A DNA stretch of 64,000 nucleotides from Pseudochrobactrum kiredjianiae. Lineage in GTDB: Bacteria; Pseudomonadota; Alphaproteobacteria; Rhizobiales; Rhizobiaceae. The DNA lies in the NCBI RefSeq assembly GCF_030362795.1, contig NZ_JAUCBM010000007.1, positions 62,001 through 126,000 of the forward strand, in the 5' to 3' direction. This document shows, in pieces, positions 53,659 through 63,913 of the stretch (its first letter is position 1; the number at the start of each line of letters is the position of its first letter). The notes under the pieces are model-generated. The model worked only from the letters and a program-made list of their open reading frames with translations. It did no database searches and was not told the origin of the DNA. The position numbers and the translations under genes are program-made.

Positions 53659-54465
53659 TCAGCCCCAAACCAGTAATGCAGCCAGTCCGGCAGAACCTAC
53701 AATCAGGCGCCACCAGGCGAATACCGCAAAACCGTGACGGGACACATAATCCAGCAGATAACGCACAACAATCACACCGGAAATAAAGGCCGCGGCAAAG
53801 CCGATACCGATCTGCGCCATGTCATTGGTTGAGAGCAATGCGTGGTTTTTATAAAGATCATAGGCAAAAGCACCGGCCATTGTCGGCATTGCCAGAAAGA
53901 ATGAAAACTCTGCCGCAGAGCGTTTATCCGAACCCATCAGCAAAGCGCCGACAATGGTGGAACCGGAACGCGATACACCCGGAATCATGGCCAGACACTG
54001 CACAGCACCAATCGCGAAACACATTTTCAGCGGATATTGCGTCACATCATTATAGCGCGGGCGCAGCGGCAGACGATCAACCCACAGCAAAATAAACCCG
54101 CCGGCAATCAGCATGATACACACCAGCATCGGCGTCTCAAACAAAACCTGTTTGATATAGCTATGTGCAAAAGCACCGATCACTGCCGCAGGCAAAAATG
54201 CCAGCAGAATGCCCCCCACAAAACGCCTTGCGCCTGCATCACGCGGCAAATCAGTGATCAATTTCCACAAACGCCCGAAATAAACACTTAAAATTGCGAG
54301 AATAGCGCCCAGCTGAATCAGCACTTCAAAAGTGCGTCCGGTGGATTCAAAGCCTAAAAAATGCCCCGCCAGCAAAAGATGGCCCGTAGACGAGACCGGC
54401 AGGAACTCTGTCAGACCTTCCAGAAGACCGAGAATCGCAGCCTCGAATATTGCCCATGCGTCCAT
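53659..54465 (-). CDS. uppP: Undecaprenyl-diphosphatase
   Basis: 268 residues, about eight hydrophobic segments. Recycles the lipid carrier for cell-wall synthesis by removing a phosphate from undecaprenyl diphosphate. Active-site motifs [21 protein letters not shown] (Glu-rich motif and the PVSSTGH box) and [15 protein letters not shown] are intact. Formerly BacA; overexpression gives bacitracin resistance. Distinct from the peptide transporter BacA of Rhizobiales. Confidence 0.96.
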   Translation of the reverse strand: MDAWAIFEAAILGLLEGLTEFLPVSSTGHLLLAGHFLGFESTGRTFEVLIQLGAILAILSVYFGRLWKLITDLPRDAGARRFVGGILLAFLPAAVIGAFAHSYIKQVLFETPMLVCIMLIAGGFILLWVDRLPLRPRYNDVTQYPLKMCFAIGAVQCLAMIPGVSRSGSTIVGALLMGSDKRSAAEFSFFLAMPTMAGAFAYDLYKNHALLSTNDMAQIGIGFAAAFISGVIVVRYLLDYVSRHGFAVFAWWRLIVGSAGLAALLVWG

Positions 54466-54897
54466 AATGCCGAATACCTTTGTCTGCGTTATCTCAATAT
54501 TGCTGCCGGATCTGACAGGCTTTAAGTAGCTGTTTTATACAGAGAACCTGTCAGCAAGCTGAAAGTGAATAAAAACATTTGCCCTGCCTTAAATTTAGCC
54601 TGTTCAAATGTTTGTACTCAAAATGCATTTCATTTCTATGTAACGCACCCGTCCTAACTAATTATTTATAGGAAGCACCTATAATTACGTGAAATGCTTC
54701 GCAACTGTATTTTTCTTTCGCCTGCGGCTCCATCTACCAATCGCTTGCGGCTCAGGCTAAAACCCTGTGAATTGACCTTCATTGAGGTCTGCCTTCTTCA
54801 CAGATCAGCTGCAAGCTGACAGACCATTCAGGCTGCTTACCGGTTCTGCTCATGACGTGACCGGTAACAGCCACATCTGAAAGTACTATCGACCCAC
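54466..54897. other. Intergenic region with clustered hairpins upstream of the GST gene
   Basis: 432 bases. The left part is AT-rich. From about 54715 several inverted repeats follow one another: GACCT/AGGTC near 54776-54788, TCAGCT/AGCTGA (54805-54819), and a long one, GGCTGCTTACCGGT (54831-54844) with ACCGGTAACAGCC (54860-54872), 13 pairs with one bulge. Could be a small RNA or a structured leader. No coding frame found. Confidence 0.5.
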
Positions 54898-55590
54898 ATG
54901 CTCACGCTGTTTCACCATCCGATGTCCACAACCTCCCGTTATATCCGCCTTATTCTCAATGAATATGGCGTGGAAGCGGAAATGATTGAGGAACGTCCGT
55001 GGTCACGCAGAAAAGAGTTTCTGGCGCTCAATCCGGCGGGCACTCTGCCGGTCTTGCTGGCTGAAAATGACTGGCCGGTTGTCGGTGCTACTGTGATTGC
55101 AGAATATATGGACGAGACACGCGGCGCATTAAAACGCAACCGCCGCCTGCTGCCAGAAACTCCGATGGAGCGCGCCGAAGTGCGCCGTCTCGTTGACTGG
55201 TTTCTGATCAAATTTGAAAATGAAGTCACCCGCCACCTTGCCCGCGAGCGCGTATTCAAATTGCAGATGTCGCAGGAAATGGGCTCCTCAGCACCGGATT
55301 CCACCGCAATTCGCGCAGCCCGTGCTAATATCCGCCAGCATTTGCGTTATACTGACTGGCTTGCCGCCACACGCAACTGGCTGGCCGGTGATACGCCGAG
55401 CTATGCCGATATGGCAGCCGCCGCTGGCATCTCTGTTCTGGATTACTTAGGTGAAATTGAATGGGCAGAGCACCGTGCTACCCGTGAATGGTATGCACGC
55501 ATGAAATCCCGTCCTTCTTTCCGTCCGCTGCTCGCTGATCGCGTACGCGGCATTTTTCCGGCATCTCATTATGGCGACCTCGATTTCTGA
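54898..55590 (+). CDS. Glutathione S-transferase family protein
   Basis: 230 residues. N-terminal thioredoxin-like domain LTLFHHPMSTTSRYIRLILNEYGVEAEM with Ser/Thr near the glutathione site, NPAGTLPVLLAENDWPVVGATVIAEYMDE, and a helical C-terminal domain ending GDTPSYADMAAAAGISVLDYLGEIEW. Overlaps queG by 20 nt. Substrate unknown. Confidence 0.9.
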   Translation: MLTLFHHPMSTTSRYIRLILNEYGVEAEMIEERPWSRRKEFLALNPAGTLPVLLAENDWPVVGATVIAEYMDETRGALKRNRRLLPETPMERAEVRRLVDWFLIKFENEVTRHLARERVFKLQMSQEMGSSAPDSTAIRAARANIRQHLRYTDWLAATRNWLAGDTPSYADMAAAAGISVLDYLGEIEWAEHRATREWYARMKSRPSFRPLLADRVRGIFPASHYGDLDF

Positions 55591-56770
55591 TCACACACCA
55601 AAGAAACCGCTGCCCAAGAGTGATGAGCCGTCTGCTGTCCGTCTGAAACGCTTTTTAATGGAAGAAGCGGCAGCGGTCGGCTTTGATGTTGTGGCCATTA
55701 CCACACCGGATGCTATCCCTGAGGCACCACAGCGGTTGCGCTATTTTCTGGATCGCGGCCACCATGGCTCAATGGAATGGCTGGAGGAGACGGCTGATCG
55801 TCGTTCAAACCCAGCTGAGTTGTGGCATGAGGTGCGTTCCATCGTCATGCTGGCGATGAATTACGGCCCCGACCATGATCCGCGTGCCTTACAAGACAAA
55901 AAAGACTGCGGCGCAATTTCGGTCTATGCACAGAACCGCGACTATCACGATATTATCAAAGGCAAACTCAAACATATGGCCAGCCGCTTTGCTGCGCGTA
56001 CCGGCCATGAGGTGAAAGTCTTTGTAGATACGGCGCCGGTGATGGAAAAGCCGCTGGCCGTGTCTGCCGGTATGGGCTGGCAGGGCAAACACACCAATAT
56101 GGTCAGTCGTGACTATGGCTCATGGCTGTTTCTCGGTTCGATTTTCACGACCGCTGATCTGGAACCGGATCATACTGGCAAAGACAGCTGCGGCAAATGC
56201 CGTGCCTGCCTCGACGCCTGCCCGACCAACGCTTTTCCTGCGCCCTATCAGATTGATGCACGGCGCTGCATTTCTTATCTCACGATTGAGAATAAAGGGC
56301 CAATCCCGCACGAATTCCGCGCCATGATGGGCAACCGCATCTATGGGTGTGATGATTGCCTGTCCGCCTGCCCGTGGAACAAATTTGCCCAAGTGTCCCG
56401 CGAGGCTAAATTACAGGCGCGTGAAGAGTTGAAAGAACCACCGCTGGAACAGCTTTTGCAGCTGGATGATCCGGCGTTCCGCACACTCTTCAGCGGCTCA
56501 CCGGTCAAGCGTATCGGTCGCGACCGGTTTATCCGCAATGTTCTGATTGCAGCCGGTAATTCAGATAATCCCGCCTATCTCCCGATCATTGAGCAATTGC
56601 TGGATGATCCGGTGCCCGTCACCCGCGGTGCTGCCGTCTGGGCATTATCGCGCCTTGCATCGGAACCGGAATTTTCACGCCATAAAAACCAGTATCTTCC
56701 CCTTGAACAAGAGGCGGAAGTGATTGAAGAATGGCTGCATGCTTCAACGCAGAACGAGAAAGACCAATAA
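55571..56770 (+). CDS. queG: Epoxyqueuosine reductase
   Basis: 399 residues. Last step of queuosine synthesis in tRNA, using cobalamin and two [4Fe-4S] clusters. The cluster motifs are CGKCRACLDACPTNAF and GCDDCLSACPWNKF; SAGMGWQGKHTNMVSRDYGSWLFLG is the conserved cobalamin/substrate region, with the catalytic Asp probably in VDTAPVMEK. A HEAT-like helical C terminus (residues ~300-385) is normal for the long form. Starts inside the GST gene; its stop TAA overlaps the next ATG. Confidence 0.95.
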   Translation: MATSISDHTPKKPLPKSDEPSAVRLKRFLMEEAAAVGFDVVAITTPDAIPEAPQRLRYFLDRGHHGSMEWLEETADRRSNPAELWHEVRSIVMLAMNYGPDHDPRALQDKKDCGAISVYAQNRDYHDIIKGKLKHMASRFAARTGHEVKVFVDTAPVMEKPLAVSAGMGWQGKHTNMVSRDYGSWLFLGSIFTTADLEPDHTGKDSCGKCRACLDACPTNAFPAPYQIDARRCISYLTIENKGPIPHEFRAMMGNRIYGCDDCLSACPWNKFAQVSREAKLQAREELKEPPLEQLLQLDDPAFRTLFSGSPVKRIGRDRFIRNVLIAAGNSDNPAYLPIIEQLLDDPVPVTRGAAVWALSRLASEPEFSRHKNQYLPLEQEAEVIEEWLHASTQNEKDQ

Positions 56771-57681
56771 TGCATATTTTTCTGTTTGGTACCGGCTATT
56801 CCGCGCATTATTTTGTGGAGGCACTGCGACAAAATCCGGCAGCCAATATCCGCTCGGTCACCGGCACTATCCGCCGCCCGGAGCAAGCAGAAGCGCTGCG
56901 CGAAGCTGGTATCAATCCGGTCTTTTTTGATGCAGAACAGGGCTTGAATGCACAATTGCTCGATGAGTTAAATCAGGCAACGCATATCGTCTCCTCGGTT
57001 GCGCCGCTGACAGGCAGCGCTGAGGATACAGACCCGATTTTGCGCCTGATGCCGGAAGGCTTACTGCATTACGCGCCACAAGCACGCTTTATCAGCTATC
57101 TTTCAACCATCGGTGTTTACGGCGATTATCAGGGCGCATGGGTCGATGAAAATTCAGAACTAAAACCGCTTTCCGCGCGCTCTGCTGCCCGCGTAACCGC
57201 TGAAAAAGAATGGCTGACACAGGTTGAGAATACAGACATTGCCTGCGCGATTTTGCGTATTGCCGGTATTTACGGCCCGTCGTTTCAGGGGCAGGCACGC
57301 AACGCTCTGGCCAGCATCAAACAAGGTCGCGCCCATCGTCTGATCAAAAAAGACCATGTTTTCAACCGCATCCATGTTGAAGATATTGGCGGTGCATTGG
57401 CACATCTCAGCATTAACACTCTTGGCGGCATCTATAATCTTGCCGATGATGAACCGGCAGCGGCACATGAAATTATTTCCTATGCCGCGGACTTGCTGGG
57501 AGTTACGCCACCGCCAGCGATTAATTATGAAACAGCAGAATTGACCCCGATGGCACGCTCCTTCTATCAGGAGTGCAAACGCGCTTCCAACGCAGCGCTG
57601 AAAGCAACAGACTATACTCTGCGCTATCCGAACTATCGCACAGGCTTGCAAAAACTACATCAAAACGGTGAAGGTGTCTGA
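56770..57681 (+). CDS. NAD-dependent epimerase/SDR-family protein (YeeZ-like)
   Basis: 303 residues from the ATG at 56770, which overlaps the queG stop (TAATG). N terminus MHIFLFGTGYSAHYFVEALRQ gives a GxGxxA nucleotide motif; HIVSSVAPLTGSAEDTDPIL, RFISYLSTIGVYGDYQGAWVDE (Ser and Tyr of the SDR type) and RIAGIYGPSFQGQARNALAS follow. Extended SDR of the YeeZ type, substrate unknown. Third gene of a coupled GST-queG-SDR unit. Confidence 0.85.
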   Translation: MHIFLFGTGYSAHYFVEALRQNPAANIRSVTGTIRRPEQAEALREAGINPVFFDAEQGLNAQLLDELNQATHIVSSVAPLTGSAEDTDPILRLMPEGLLHYAPQARFISYLSTIGVYGDYQGAWVDENSELKPLSARSAARVTAEKEWLTQVENTDIACAILRIAGIYGPSFQGQARNALASIKQGRAHRLIKKDHVFNRIHVEDIGGALAHLSINTLGGIYNLADDEPAAAHEIISYAADLLGVTPPPAINYETAELTPMARSFYQECKRASNAALKATDYTLRYPNYRTGLQKLHQNGEGV

Positions 57682-57718
57682 ACACTGACCACCTGTGATA
57701 TTTTTACGCTTGCCAGCT

Positions 57719-57827
57719 AGAGCGGTTTACGTTCAGATTAGATCATGGCGCTCGCTCTAGTTTCTTTAGTTTGTCGCATTCTTACGGACTGTCCAAGTTG
57801 ATCCAACTTGACTGTAAAATGCTCTAA
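57719..57827. repeat. Intergenic repeat, family B, copy 3
   Basis: AGAGCGGTTTACGTTCAGAT at the left and AAGTTGATCCAACTTGACTG near the right; very close to 12868-12976. Confidence 0.8.
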
Positions 57828-57933
57828 AGCATGTCGCAGCTAAATGTATTCATTTAGCGTTCGCGAACATGCGATAATTAAAAGAATCTAGAGCGAGCGC
57901 AGTGGGTACGATTAAACGCAACACGCTCTAGAG
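57828..57933. repeat. Palindrome plus inverted half of family B
   Basis: GCATGTCGC...GCGAACATGC encloses the perfect hairpin GCTAAATG-TATT-CATTTAGC; then AATCTAGAGCGAGCGCAGTG ... CACGCTCTAGAGC, a reverse-complement half of family B. Together with 57719-57827 this makes a compound element in front of mepA. Confidence 0.65.
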
Positions 57934-57986
57934 CAACGCAGTTGATGCTATGCTTATATGAATTGAATAACCGGAAACCTGTTCTC

Positions 57987-59021
57987 ATGTCATTCCGTCC
58001 CCGCTCCTTCTCAGCGATGCTGTTGAGACTCACTCTGGCAGCAACTCTTTCAGCCAGCGCATTATTTTCGGCACAAGCTGATCAGCCTGCAAAACAGGCT
58101 TTCGGCTCGGTCAAACTACCCTCCGTTACAGCGCCGGAATCTTATGGCTTCTATTCCAAAGGCTGCATCAGCGGTGCGGTCGCATTGCCTGTTGACGGTC
58201 CGAACTGGCAGGTGATGCGCCTGTCCCGCAACCGCAATTGGGGACACCCGAACCTGATTGCTCTGCTGGATAAATTGTCCCGTGATGCCGCCAAGACCGG
58301 CTGGAACGGCCTGCTGGTCGGCGATATTTCACAGCCGCGTGGCGGCCCGATGCTGACCGGTCATGCGTCGCATCAGGTTGGACTTGATGCCGATATTTGG
58401 TTATCGCCAATGCCAAACCGCCGCTACACCAATCAGGAGCGTGAGGATGTGAGCGCGATTACGATGCTCAAACCAAATTCGCTTTATGTTGACCAGAATA
58501 AATGGACACCGTCACGTACCGCGCTGCTCAAACATGCCGCAAGCTATCCGGAAGTGGAGAGGCTTTTTGTCCATCCGGGGATTAAGAAACAACTGTGCGA
58601 AACCGTAACCGGTGATCGTCGCTGGCTGGCAAAAGTGCGCCCTTATTGGGGTCATCACTATCATTTCCATGTTCGCCTGCGTTGTCAGGCCGGATCACCG
58701 GACTGCAAACCACAGGAACCGACCGGCAAAGATGATGGTTGCGGCAAGCCACTGGACTGGTGGTTTACCGATGAGCCGTGGAAACCGGCAAAACCTGCCA
58801 AGCCTGGTGAAAAACCAAAGCCACCGAAAGTCATGATGGTTTCACAACTGCCGCAGGCCTGTGCAACTTTGCTCAATGCACCTGCTCCGTCCTCTGTGAA
58901 AGAAGTGACCTACGGTCTGGCGAATGGCGGAAAAGCTTCCGCACTCCAACCAGATCTGGCACCGGCTTTTGCTCCACCGACACCACCTGCATCTGTCCCG
59001 CTGCCTGCTGAAAAACCATAG
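57987..59021 (+). CDS. mepA: Penicillin-insensitive murein endopeptidase
   Basis: 344 residues from the ATG at 57987; an ATG at 57942 lies within repeat-derived sequence. Signal peptide MSFRPRSFSAMLLRLTLAAT ... SAQA|DQ. LAS/M74 metallopeptidase that cuts D-Ala-mDAP cross-links in the periplasm. Zinc motifs LTGHASHQVGLDADIW (His, Asp) and YWGHHYHFHVRLRC (His ligands), plus GCGKPLDWWF. The last ~80 residues are Pro/Lys/Ala-rich and low-complexity, longer than in E. coli MepA (274 residues). Confidence 0.93.
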   Translation: MSFRPRSFSAMLLRLTLAATLSASALFSAQADQPAKQAFGSVKLPSVTAPESYGFYSKGCISGAVALPVDGPNWQVMRLSRNRNWGHPNLIALLDKLSRDAAKTGWNGLLVGDISQPRGGPMLTGHASHQVGLDADIWLSPMPNRRYTNQEREDVSAITMLKPNSLYVDQNKWTPSRTALLKHAASYPEVERLFVHPGIKKQLCETVTGDRRWLAKVRPYWGHHYHFHVRLRCQAGSPDCKPQEPTGKDDGCGKPLDWWFTDEPWKPAKPAKPGEKPKPPKVMMVSQLPQACATLLNAPAPSSVKEVTYGLANGGKASALQPDLAPAFAPPTPPASVPLPAEKP

Positions 59022-59147
59022 TGCTTTGATTGGCGGAACTATGCGCTTTTCTTCCGCCAGTCCATCCGATATACAATTAAAACGATTTAGTGTGGTTTCA
59101 CACGGAACTGCATCAGAAAATAACCAGAGTGAGAAGCAGTATTAACA

Positions 59148-60161
59148 ATGCCAAATATCGATCCGAATTTTGTTTTTCCTGTCCTTATCGGTGATATCGG
59201 CGGCACCAATGCCCGCTTCGCCATTCTGGTGGATTCCTATGCAGAGCCAAAAGAATTTCCGGTTCTGCTGACGAAAGATTTTGAAACTCTGGAAGATGCC
59301 ATTCAGTCCGTTGTACTGGATCACACCTCTATCCAACCACGATCAGCCGTTATCGCCATTGCCGGTCCGGTAGAAGGTGATGAAATTCCGCTGACCAATT
59401 GTCATTGGGTGGTTAAACCCCGCCAGATGATGGAACGGTTCAATCTGCAGGACATTACCGTCCTCAATGATTTTGAAGCGCAGGCTCTCGCCGTTGTGTC
59501 GCTTGATGAGCAGCATCTGGAAAATATCGGCGGCGAAACCAGCCATCCGAATGGTAAGCGTGTCGTTTTGGGACCGGGCACCGGCCTTGGCGTTGCAGGT
59601 CTGATCCGCTCGCGCCAGACATGGGTGCCGGTTCCGGGTGAAGGCGGCCATGTGGATTTCGGCCCGCGCTCAGAGCGCGATCTGCAAATTTTCCCGTTCA
59701 TTGAAAAAATTGACGGCCGTGTTTCTGCTGAACAGCTTCTGTGCGGCCGTGGCTTGCAGCATATTTATCAGGCGATCTGTCAGGCAGACGGCATCAGCGC
59801 TACCCTGATTACGCCAGCCGAAATTACGGATGCCGCTTTGGATAAGAGCAATCCGCAAGCTACTGAGACATTAGAGCTTTTCGTGATTTATCTTGGTCGT
59901 CTGGCCGGTGATCTCGCTTTGATCTTCATGGCACAGGGCGGTGTTTATCTGTCCGGTGGCATCCCACAGCGTATTCTTTCCGCCCTTCGTACCGGTAGTT
60001 TCCGCGCAGCATTTGAAGATAAAGCGCCGCATCAGCTTATACTTAAATCCATACCTGTCTATGTGATTACGCATCCGCGCGCCGCTATTGCCGGTCTCTC
60101 AGCCTATGCCCGTACACCGTCCCGTTTTGATATTCATACGGACGGCCGCCGCTGGCGCTGA
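59148..60161 (+). CDS. glk: Glucokinase
   Basis: 337 residues. ATP site [57 protein letters not shown] (catalytic Asp), [13 protein letters not shown] and [16 protein letters not shown]. Phosphorylates glucose to glucose-6-phosphate for the Entner-Doudoroff/pentose routes used by these bacteria. Group with the exporter, dapB and gpmA on one strand; a 159-base gap before the next gene. Confidence 0.95.
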   Translation: MPNIDPNFVFPVLIGDIGGTNARFAILVDSYAEPKEFPVLLTKDFETLEDAIQSVVLDHTSIQPRSAVIAIAGPVEGDEIPLTNCHWVVKPRQMMERFNLQDITVLNDFEAQALAVVSLDEQHLENIGGETSHPNGKRVVLGPGTGLGVAGLIRSRQTWVPVPGEGGHVDFGPRSERDLQIFPFIEKIDGRVSAEQLLCGRGLQHIYQAICQADGISATLITPAEITDAALDKSNPQATETLELFVIYLGRLAGDLALIFMAQGGVYLSGGIPQRILSALRTGSFRAAFEDKAPHQLILKSIPVYVITHPRAAIAGLSAYARTPSRFDIHTDGRRWR

Positions 60162-60320
60162 TCTGTTTATCTTATACGAAAAGTCTTAAATTGAATTGAC
60201 CATGCTTTCACACAAGGCATGGTCAAATGCTTTCTACAGCTTTATAGAAAAGCATGACTGACAGGAACAACAAGTCCTGATGGTCAATTCCGATAACCAG
60301 CAGCAGGATTATCCCTGACC

Positions 60321-62129
60321 GTGAGTTTATTTAAAAAGAAGAAAAAGATCGATCCGGCAGAAACCACACAGATGATCCGTCGTGTGCTTTCTGAAAATTT
60401 TTCCGATCACAAAATCTCTTATGCTAAAGCCATTGCTGGCTCTCTGATGATTTCAGGCGCAACCGTTTTTGTCGGTTATATTATGCGCGATGTCATCAAT
60501 GATATTTTTTACAAGCAACGCGCAGACCTTATTATCTATATTGCCGGTTCTATCCTGCTCGCTTTTATTATGCGCGGGCTCGGCAGCTATATTCAGGCGG
60601 TACAGCTCGCCAAAATCGGAAATAATCTGGCAGCCATTTATCAGAAGCGCGTCTTCGCGCATCTGATGAAACTGGGGCTGAATTTCTATAATGATCATCG
60701 TTCCGGTCATCTCGCCGCGCAAATCAACCAGAATATCGGCGGTATGCGTGACCTGATGAATATGACTATAACATCCGTCGCCCGCGATGCAGTGATGCTG
60801 ATCGGCTTGCTTGGTATTATGATTTATCAGGAGCCTTATCTGTCGCTCTACTCACTATTGATTGCGCCTCCGCTGGTTTTGACCGTAACCTATGTATCGC
60901 GCCGCATCCGCACTGTAACCCGCGAGGTCGTGCATCTGAACTCGCATTTGCTTGGCGCGATGCAGGAGACGACACAAGGTATTGCCATCGTCAAAGCCTT
61001 CACGATGGAAGATCAGCTGCGCGGTAAAATCAACGGACTGATCGAGCAGGCAGAAGCCCGCTCCAACAAAATCGCCAGCGTTTCAGAGCGTGTTACGCCG
61101 ATCTCAGAAATCCTCGCCGGTATCGCAATTGCCTCTGTGATTGCCTATGCCGGTTATCGCGCCATTGCTGAACAGCAACCGCCGGGCACCATGTTTGCTT
61201 TCATCACATCAATGATGCTGGCCTATGATCCTGCACGTCGTCTTGCACGTTTGCAGGTCAGTCTGGAACGTGCACTGGTCAATGCGCGGATGATTTATGA
61301 AATCCTCGATCTGAAGCCAGCGCAATCAGACCGCCCTGATGCCTGTGACTTGCAGGTTAAAGCAGGCACAGTACAATTTGCTGATGTGCATTTTGCCTAT
61401 CATCCGAAAGACAACCCTGAATATCAGCAGGTTCTCAAGGGGATCAGCTTTATTGCTAAAGCCGGTGAAACGACCGCGATTGTCGGGGCATCAGGCGCTG
61501 GCAAATCCACTCTGATTACCCTGCTGCAGCGCTTCTATGATGTTGATAGCGGACGCATTCTTATCGACGAACAGGATATTGCCGGCGTGACGGTCAATTC
61601 GCTGCGTCGCTCGATCGCCTATGTTTCGCAGCAGCCTTATTTGTTTGAAGGGACGATTGCCGATAATATACGCTATGGCCGTCCGGATGCTTCGCAGGAT
61701 GATATTGTTGAGGCTGCAAAACTGGCCAATGCGCATGAATTTATCATTCGTCAGCCACTCGGTTATGACAGTCCGGTAGGCGAAAACGGTGTCACGCTTT
61801 CAGGCGGTCAGCGTCAGCGTCTGTCTATTGCGCGCGCTATTGTGCGCAAAGCACCGATCCTGCTTCTGGATGAGGCAACATCAGCGCTCGACAATGATTC
61901 TGAGAAACGTGTGCAGCAGGCGCTGGAAACTATCATGAAGGATCACACAACGATCGTGATTGCTCATCGTCTTTCCACTGTGGTCAATGCAGATAAAATC
62001 ATTGTCATGGAAGCCGGTAATATTGTGGAAGAAGGCCGTCATACGGATCTCGTCACCATCGAGAACGGTGTCTATGCACGTTTTTACAAGCTGCAATCCG
62101 CCCCTCAAAATGAACCTCTGATCGGATAA
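60321..62129 (+). CDS. ABC exporter (MsbA-like half transporter)
   Basis: 602 residues, GTG start at 60321. N-terminal Lys-rich MSLFKKKKKIDPAE, then six membrane helices to about residue 320 and the ATPase domain with Walker A IVGASGAGKSTLI, signature TLSGGQRQRLSIARA and Walker B ILLLDEATSALDND, plus IAHRLSTVVNADKI. A homodimeric exporter of lipids or other compounds; MsbA-type lipid A flippase is a fair guess. dapB starts after the stop codon, likely coupled. Confidence 0.9.
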   Translation: MSLFKKKKKIDPAETTQMIRRVLSENFSDHKISYAKAIAGSLMISGATVFVGYIMRDVINDIFYKQRADLIIYIAGSILLAFIMRGLGSYIQAVQLAKIGNNLAAIYQKRVFAHLMKLGLNFYNDHRSGHLAAQINQNIGGMRDLMNMTITSVARDAVMLIGLLGIMIYQEPYLSLYSLLIAPPLVLTVTYVSRRIRTVTREVVHLNSHLLGAMQETTQGIAIVKAFTMEDQLRGKINGLIEQAEARSNKIASVSERVTPISEILAGIAIASVIAYAGYRAIAEQQPPGTMFAFITSMMLAYDPARRLARLQVSLERALVNARMIYEILDLKPAQSDRPDACDLQVKAGTVQFADVHFAYHPKDNPEYQQVLKGISFIAKAGETTAIVGASGAGKSTLITLLQRFYDVDSGRILIDEQDIAGVTVNSLRRSIAYVSQQPYLFEGTIADNIRYGRPDASQDDIVEAAKLANAHEFIIRQPLGYDSPVGENGVTLSGGQRQRLSIARAIVRKAPILLLDEATSALDNDSEKRVQQALETIMKDHTTIVIAHRLSTVVNADKIIVMEAGNIVEEGRHTDLVTIENGVYARFYKLQSAPQNEPLIG

Positions 62130-62132
62130 GTG

Positions 62133-62975
62133 ATGACTGCATCTGTTTCAACCTCCCAGAGCTCCCCGGCTCCGATGCGTCTTGTTGTAACCGGCGCCTC
62201 AGGCCGCATGGGTAAAGCACTCATTCGTGCGATCACAGACAATCCGGCAACAGTGCTATCCGGCGCGATCGTTCGTGAAGGCTCTGCGCTGATCGGGCAG
62301 GATGCAGGTGAAATGGCAGGCGCAGGCAAAAACGGCATCCTGATTTCAGCTGATCCGTTGCCGATTTTTGCGGAAGCCGAAGGTGTGCTGGATTTCACAA
62401 CACCCGCAACAACACTGGTCTATGCAGCCTTGGCTGCGCAGGCGCGTATTGTCCATGTCATCGGCACCACCGGGTGCTCTGAAGACGATGAGGAAAAAAT
62501 CCGCGCCGCTGCGCGTCATGCAACAATTATCAAGTCCGGCAATATGAGTCTGGGCGTTAATCTGCTCTCCGCTTTGGTGGAACAGGCGGCGCGCGCACTG
62601 CCGTCTTCAGCTTTCGACATCGAAATCCTTGAAATGCACCACAAGCATAAAGTGGATGCGCCTTCCGGCACAGCACTCTTGCTTGGTGAAGCCGCAGCGC
62701 AAGGGCGTGATATCAACCTCAGCGATCACAGTGTTCGTGTGCGCGATGGCCATACCGGCGCACGCGAAGACGGCACAATCGGTTTTGCAACTTTGCGCGG
62801 CGGTTCCGTCATCGGCGAACACTCAGTGATGTTTGCGGGCGCGTCCGAGCGCATCACCCTCACCCATCAGGCGCAGGAACGTTCTGTTTTTGCAGAAGGA
62901 GCCGTTGCAGCTAGCCTGTGGGGACGCGGCAAAAAGCCTGGCCTTTATTCAATGCGCGATGTACTCGGCCTTTAA
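62133..62975 (+). CDS. dapB: 4-hydroxy-tetrahydrodipicolinate reductase
   Basis: 280 residues from the ATG at 62133 (a GTG one codon earlier directly follows the exporter stop). NAD(P)H-binding [30 protein letters not shown], active-site [20 protein letters not shown] (His and Lys) and [17 protein letters not shown]. Second committed step of lysine/DAP synthesis, together with dapD and dapE in this window. Confidence 0.96.
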   Translation: MTASVSTSQSSPAPMRLVVTGASGRMGKALIRAITDNPATVLSGAIVREGSALIGQDAGEMAGAGKNGILISADPLPIFAEAEGVLDFTTPATTLVYAALAAQARIVHVIGTTGCSEDDEEKIRAAARHATIIKSGNMSLGVNLLSALVEQAARALPSSAFDIEILEMHHKHKVDAPSGTALLLGEAAAQGRDINLSDHSVRVRDGHTGAREDGTIGFATLRGGSVIGEHSVMFAGASERITLTHQAQERSVFAEGAVAASLWGRGKKPGLYSMRDVLGL

Positions 62976-63068
62976 ACCCTCTCATAGATTTTGTTTTTGA
63001 ACTGAAACACGCATCTTACACATCTGTTTCATAGTCCTTCACGATGCGTTCTAACCGGAGATAATCTC

Positions 63069-63689
63069 ATGTCCCGTACCCTTGTTCTTGTCCGTCATGG
63101 TCAAAGCGAATGGAACCTCAAAAACCTGTTTACCGGCTGGCGCGATCCGTCGCTCACCGAACAAGGTCATGCGGAAGCCAAAGCGGCCGGTCAGCGCCTG
63201 AAAGACGCCGGTCTCAAATTCGACATCGCCTATACATCGAACCTTTCACGTGCGCAGATTACCTGCCAGCACATTCTCGATCAGCTCGACCAGCCGGACC
63301 TGCAGACCATCCGCAATGTCGCGCTGAATGAGCGCGACTATGGCGATCTCTCCGGCCTCAACAAAGATGATGCCCGCGCCAAATGGGGTGAAGAACAGGT
63401 TCACGTCTGGCGTCGTTCTTATGACGTGCCACCTCCGGGCGGCGAAAGCCTGCGCGATACCGGCGCACGCGTATGGCCATATTATCTGCACACGATTCAA
63501 CCGCATGTACTGCGCGGTGAAAAAGTTCTGGTTGCCGCACACGGCAACTCCCTGCGTGCATTGATTATGGCTCTTGAAGGCCTGACCAGCGATGAAATTA
63601 TTGCTCAGGAACTGAATACCGGCGTGCCGATTGTCTATGAACTGAACGCCGACAGCACCATTGCATCAAAAAAAGTTCTGACTGCATAA
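63069..63689 (+). CDS. gpmA: 2,3-bisphosphoglycerate-dependent phosphoglycerate mutase
   Basis: 206 residues; ATG with CCGGAG upstream. Catalytic histidine in [20 protein letters not shown] (His9), [20 protein letters not shown] (Glu) and [19 protein letters not shown] (second His). Shorter than the 250-residue E. coli enzyme because of a missing C-terminal section and a shortened loop, as is usual in alphaproteobacteria. Interconverts 3- and 2-phosphoglycerate. Confidence 0.95.
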   Translation: MSRTLVLVRHGQSEWNLKNLFTGWRDPSLTEQGHAEAKAAGQRLKDAGLKFDIAYTSNLSRAQITCQHILDQLDQPDLQTIRNVALNERDYGDLSGLNKDDARAKWGEEQVHVWRRSYDVPPPGGESLRDTGARVWPYYLHTIQPHVLRGEKVLVAAHGNSLRALIMALEGLTSDEIIAQELNTGVPIVYELNADSTIASKKVLTA

Positions 63690-63716
63690 TTTTAAGCACT
63701 CAACTGCAATAGATCA

Positions 63717-63746
63717 AAGCCGGATACATCGCTGTTTCCGGCTTTT
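63717..63746 (+). terminator. Terminator after gpmA
   Basis: AAGCCGGA/TCCGGCTT with a 12-nt loop and T-run. Confidence 0.88.
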
Positions 63747-63874
63747 TTCTTTGCTTAATGGGCAAAACAACACACGCGTAAGCTGTTGAAATAATTTTAT
63801 TTTCCATCCTGAGACGAAAAAACAAAAAAACTTCAAAAAAATACAAATTTTCTGCAATTTTCGATGAAATGCCG

Positions 63875-63903
63875 TTGACATGAATCACTCTGCCCTTTAA
63901 ACG
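63875..63903 (+). promoter_or_regulatory. Promoter of the tRNA-Leu gene
   Basis: TTGACA at 63875-63880 and, after 17 bases, TAAACG at 63898-63903; the -35 is consensus, the -10 weak. Begins 39 bases before the tRNA. Confidence 0.5.
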
Positions 63904-63913
63904 GTCACTCAAC

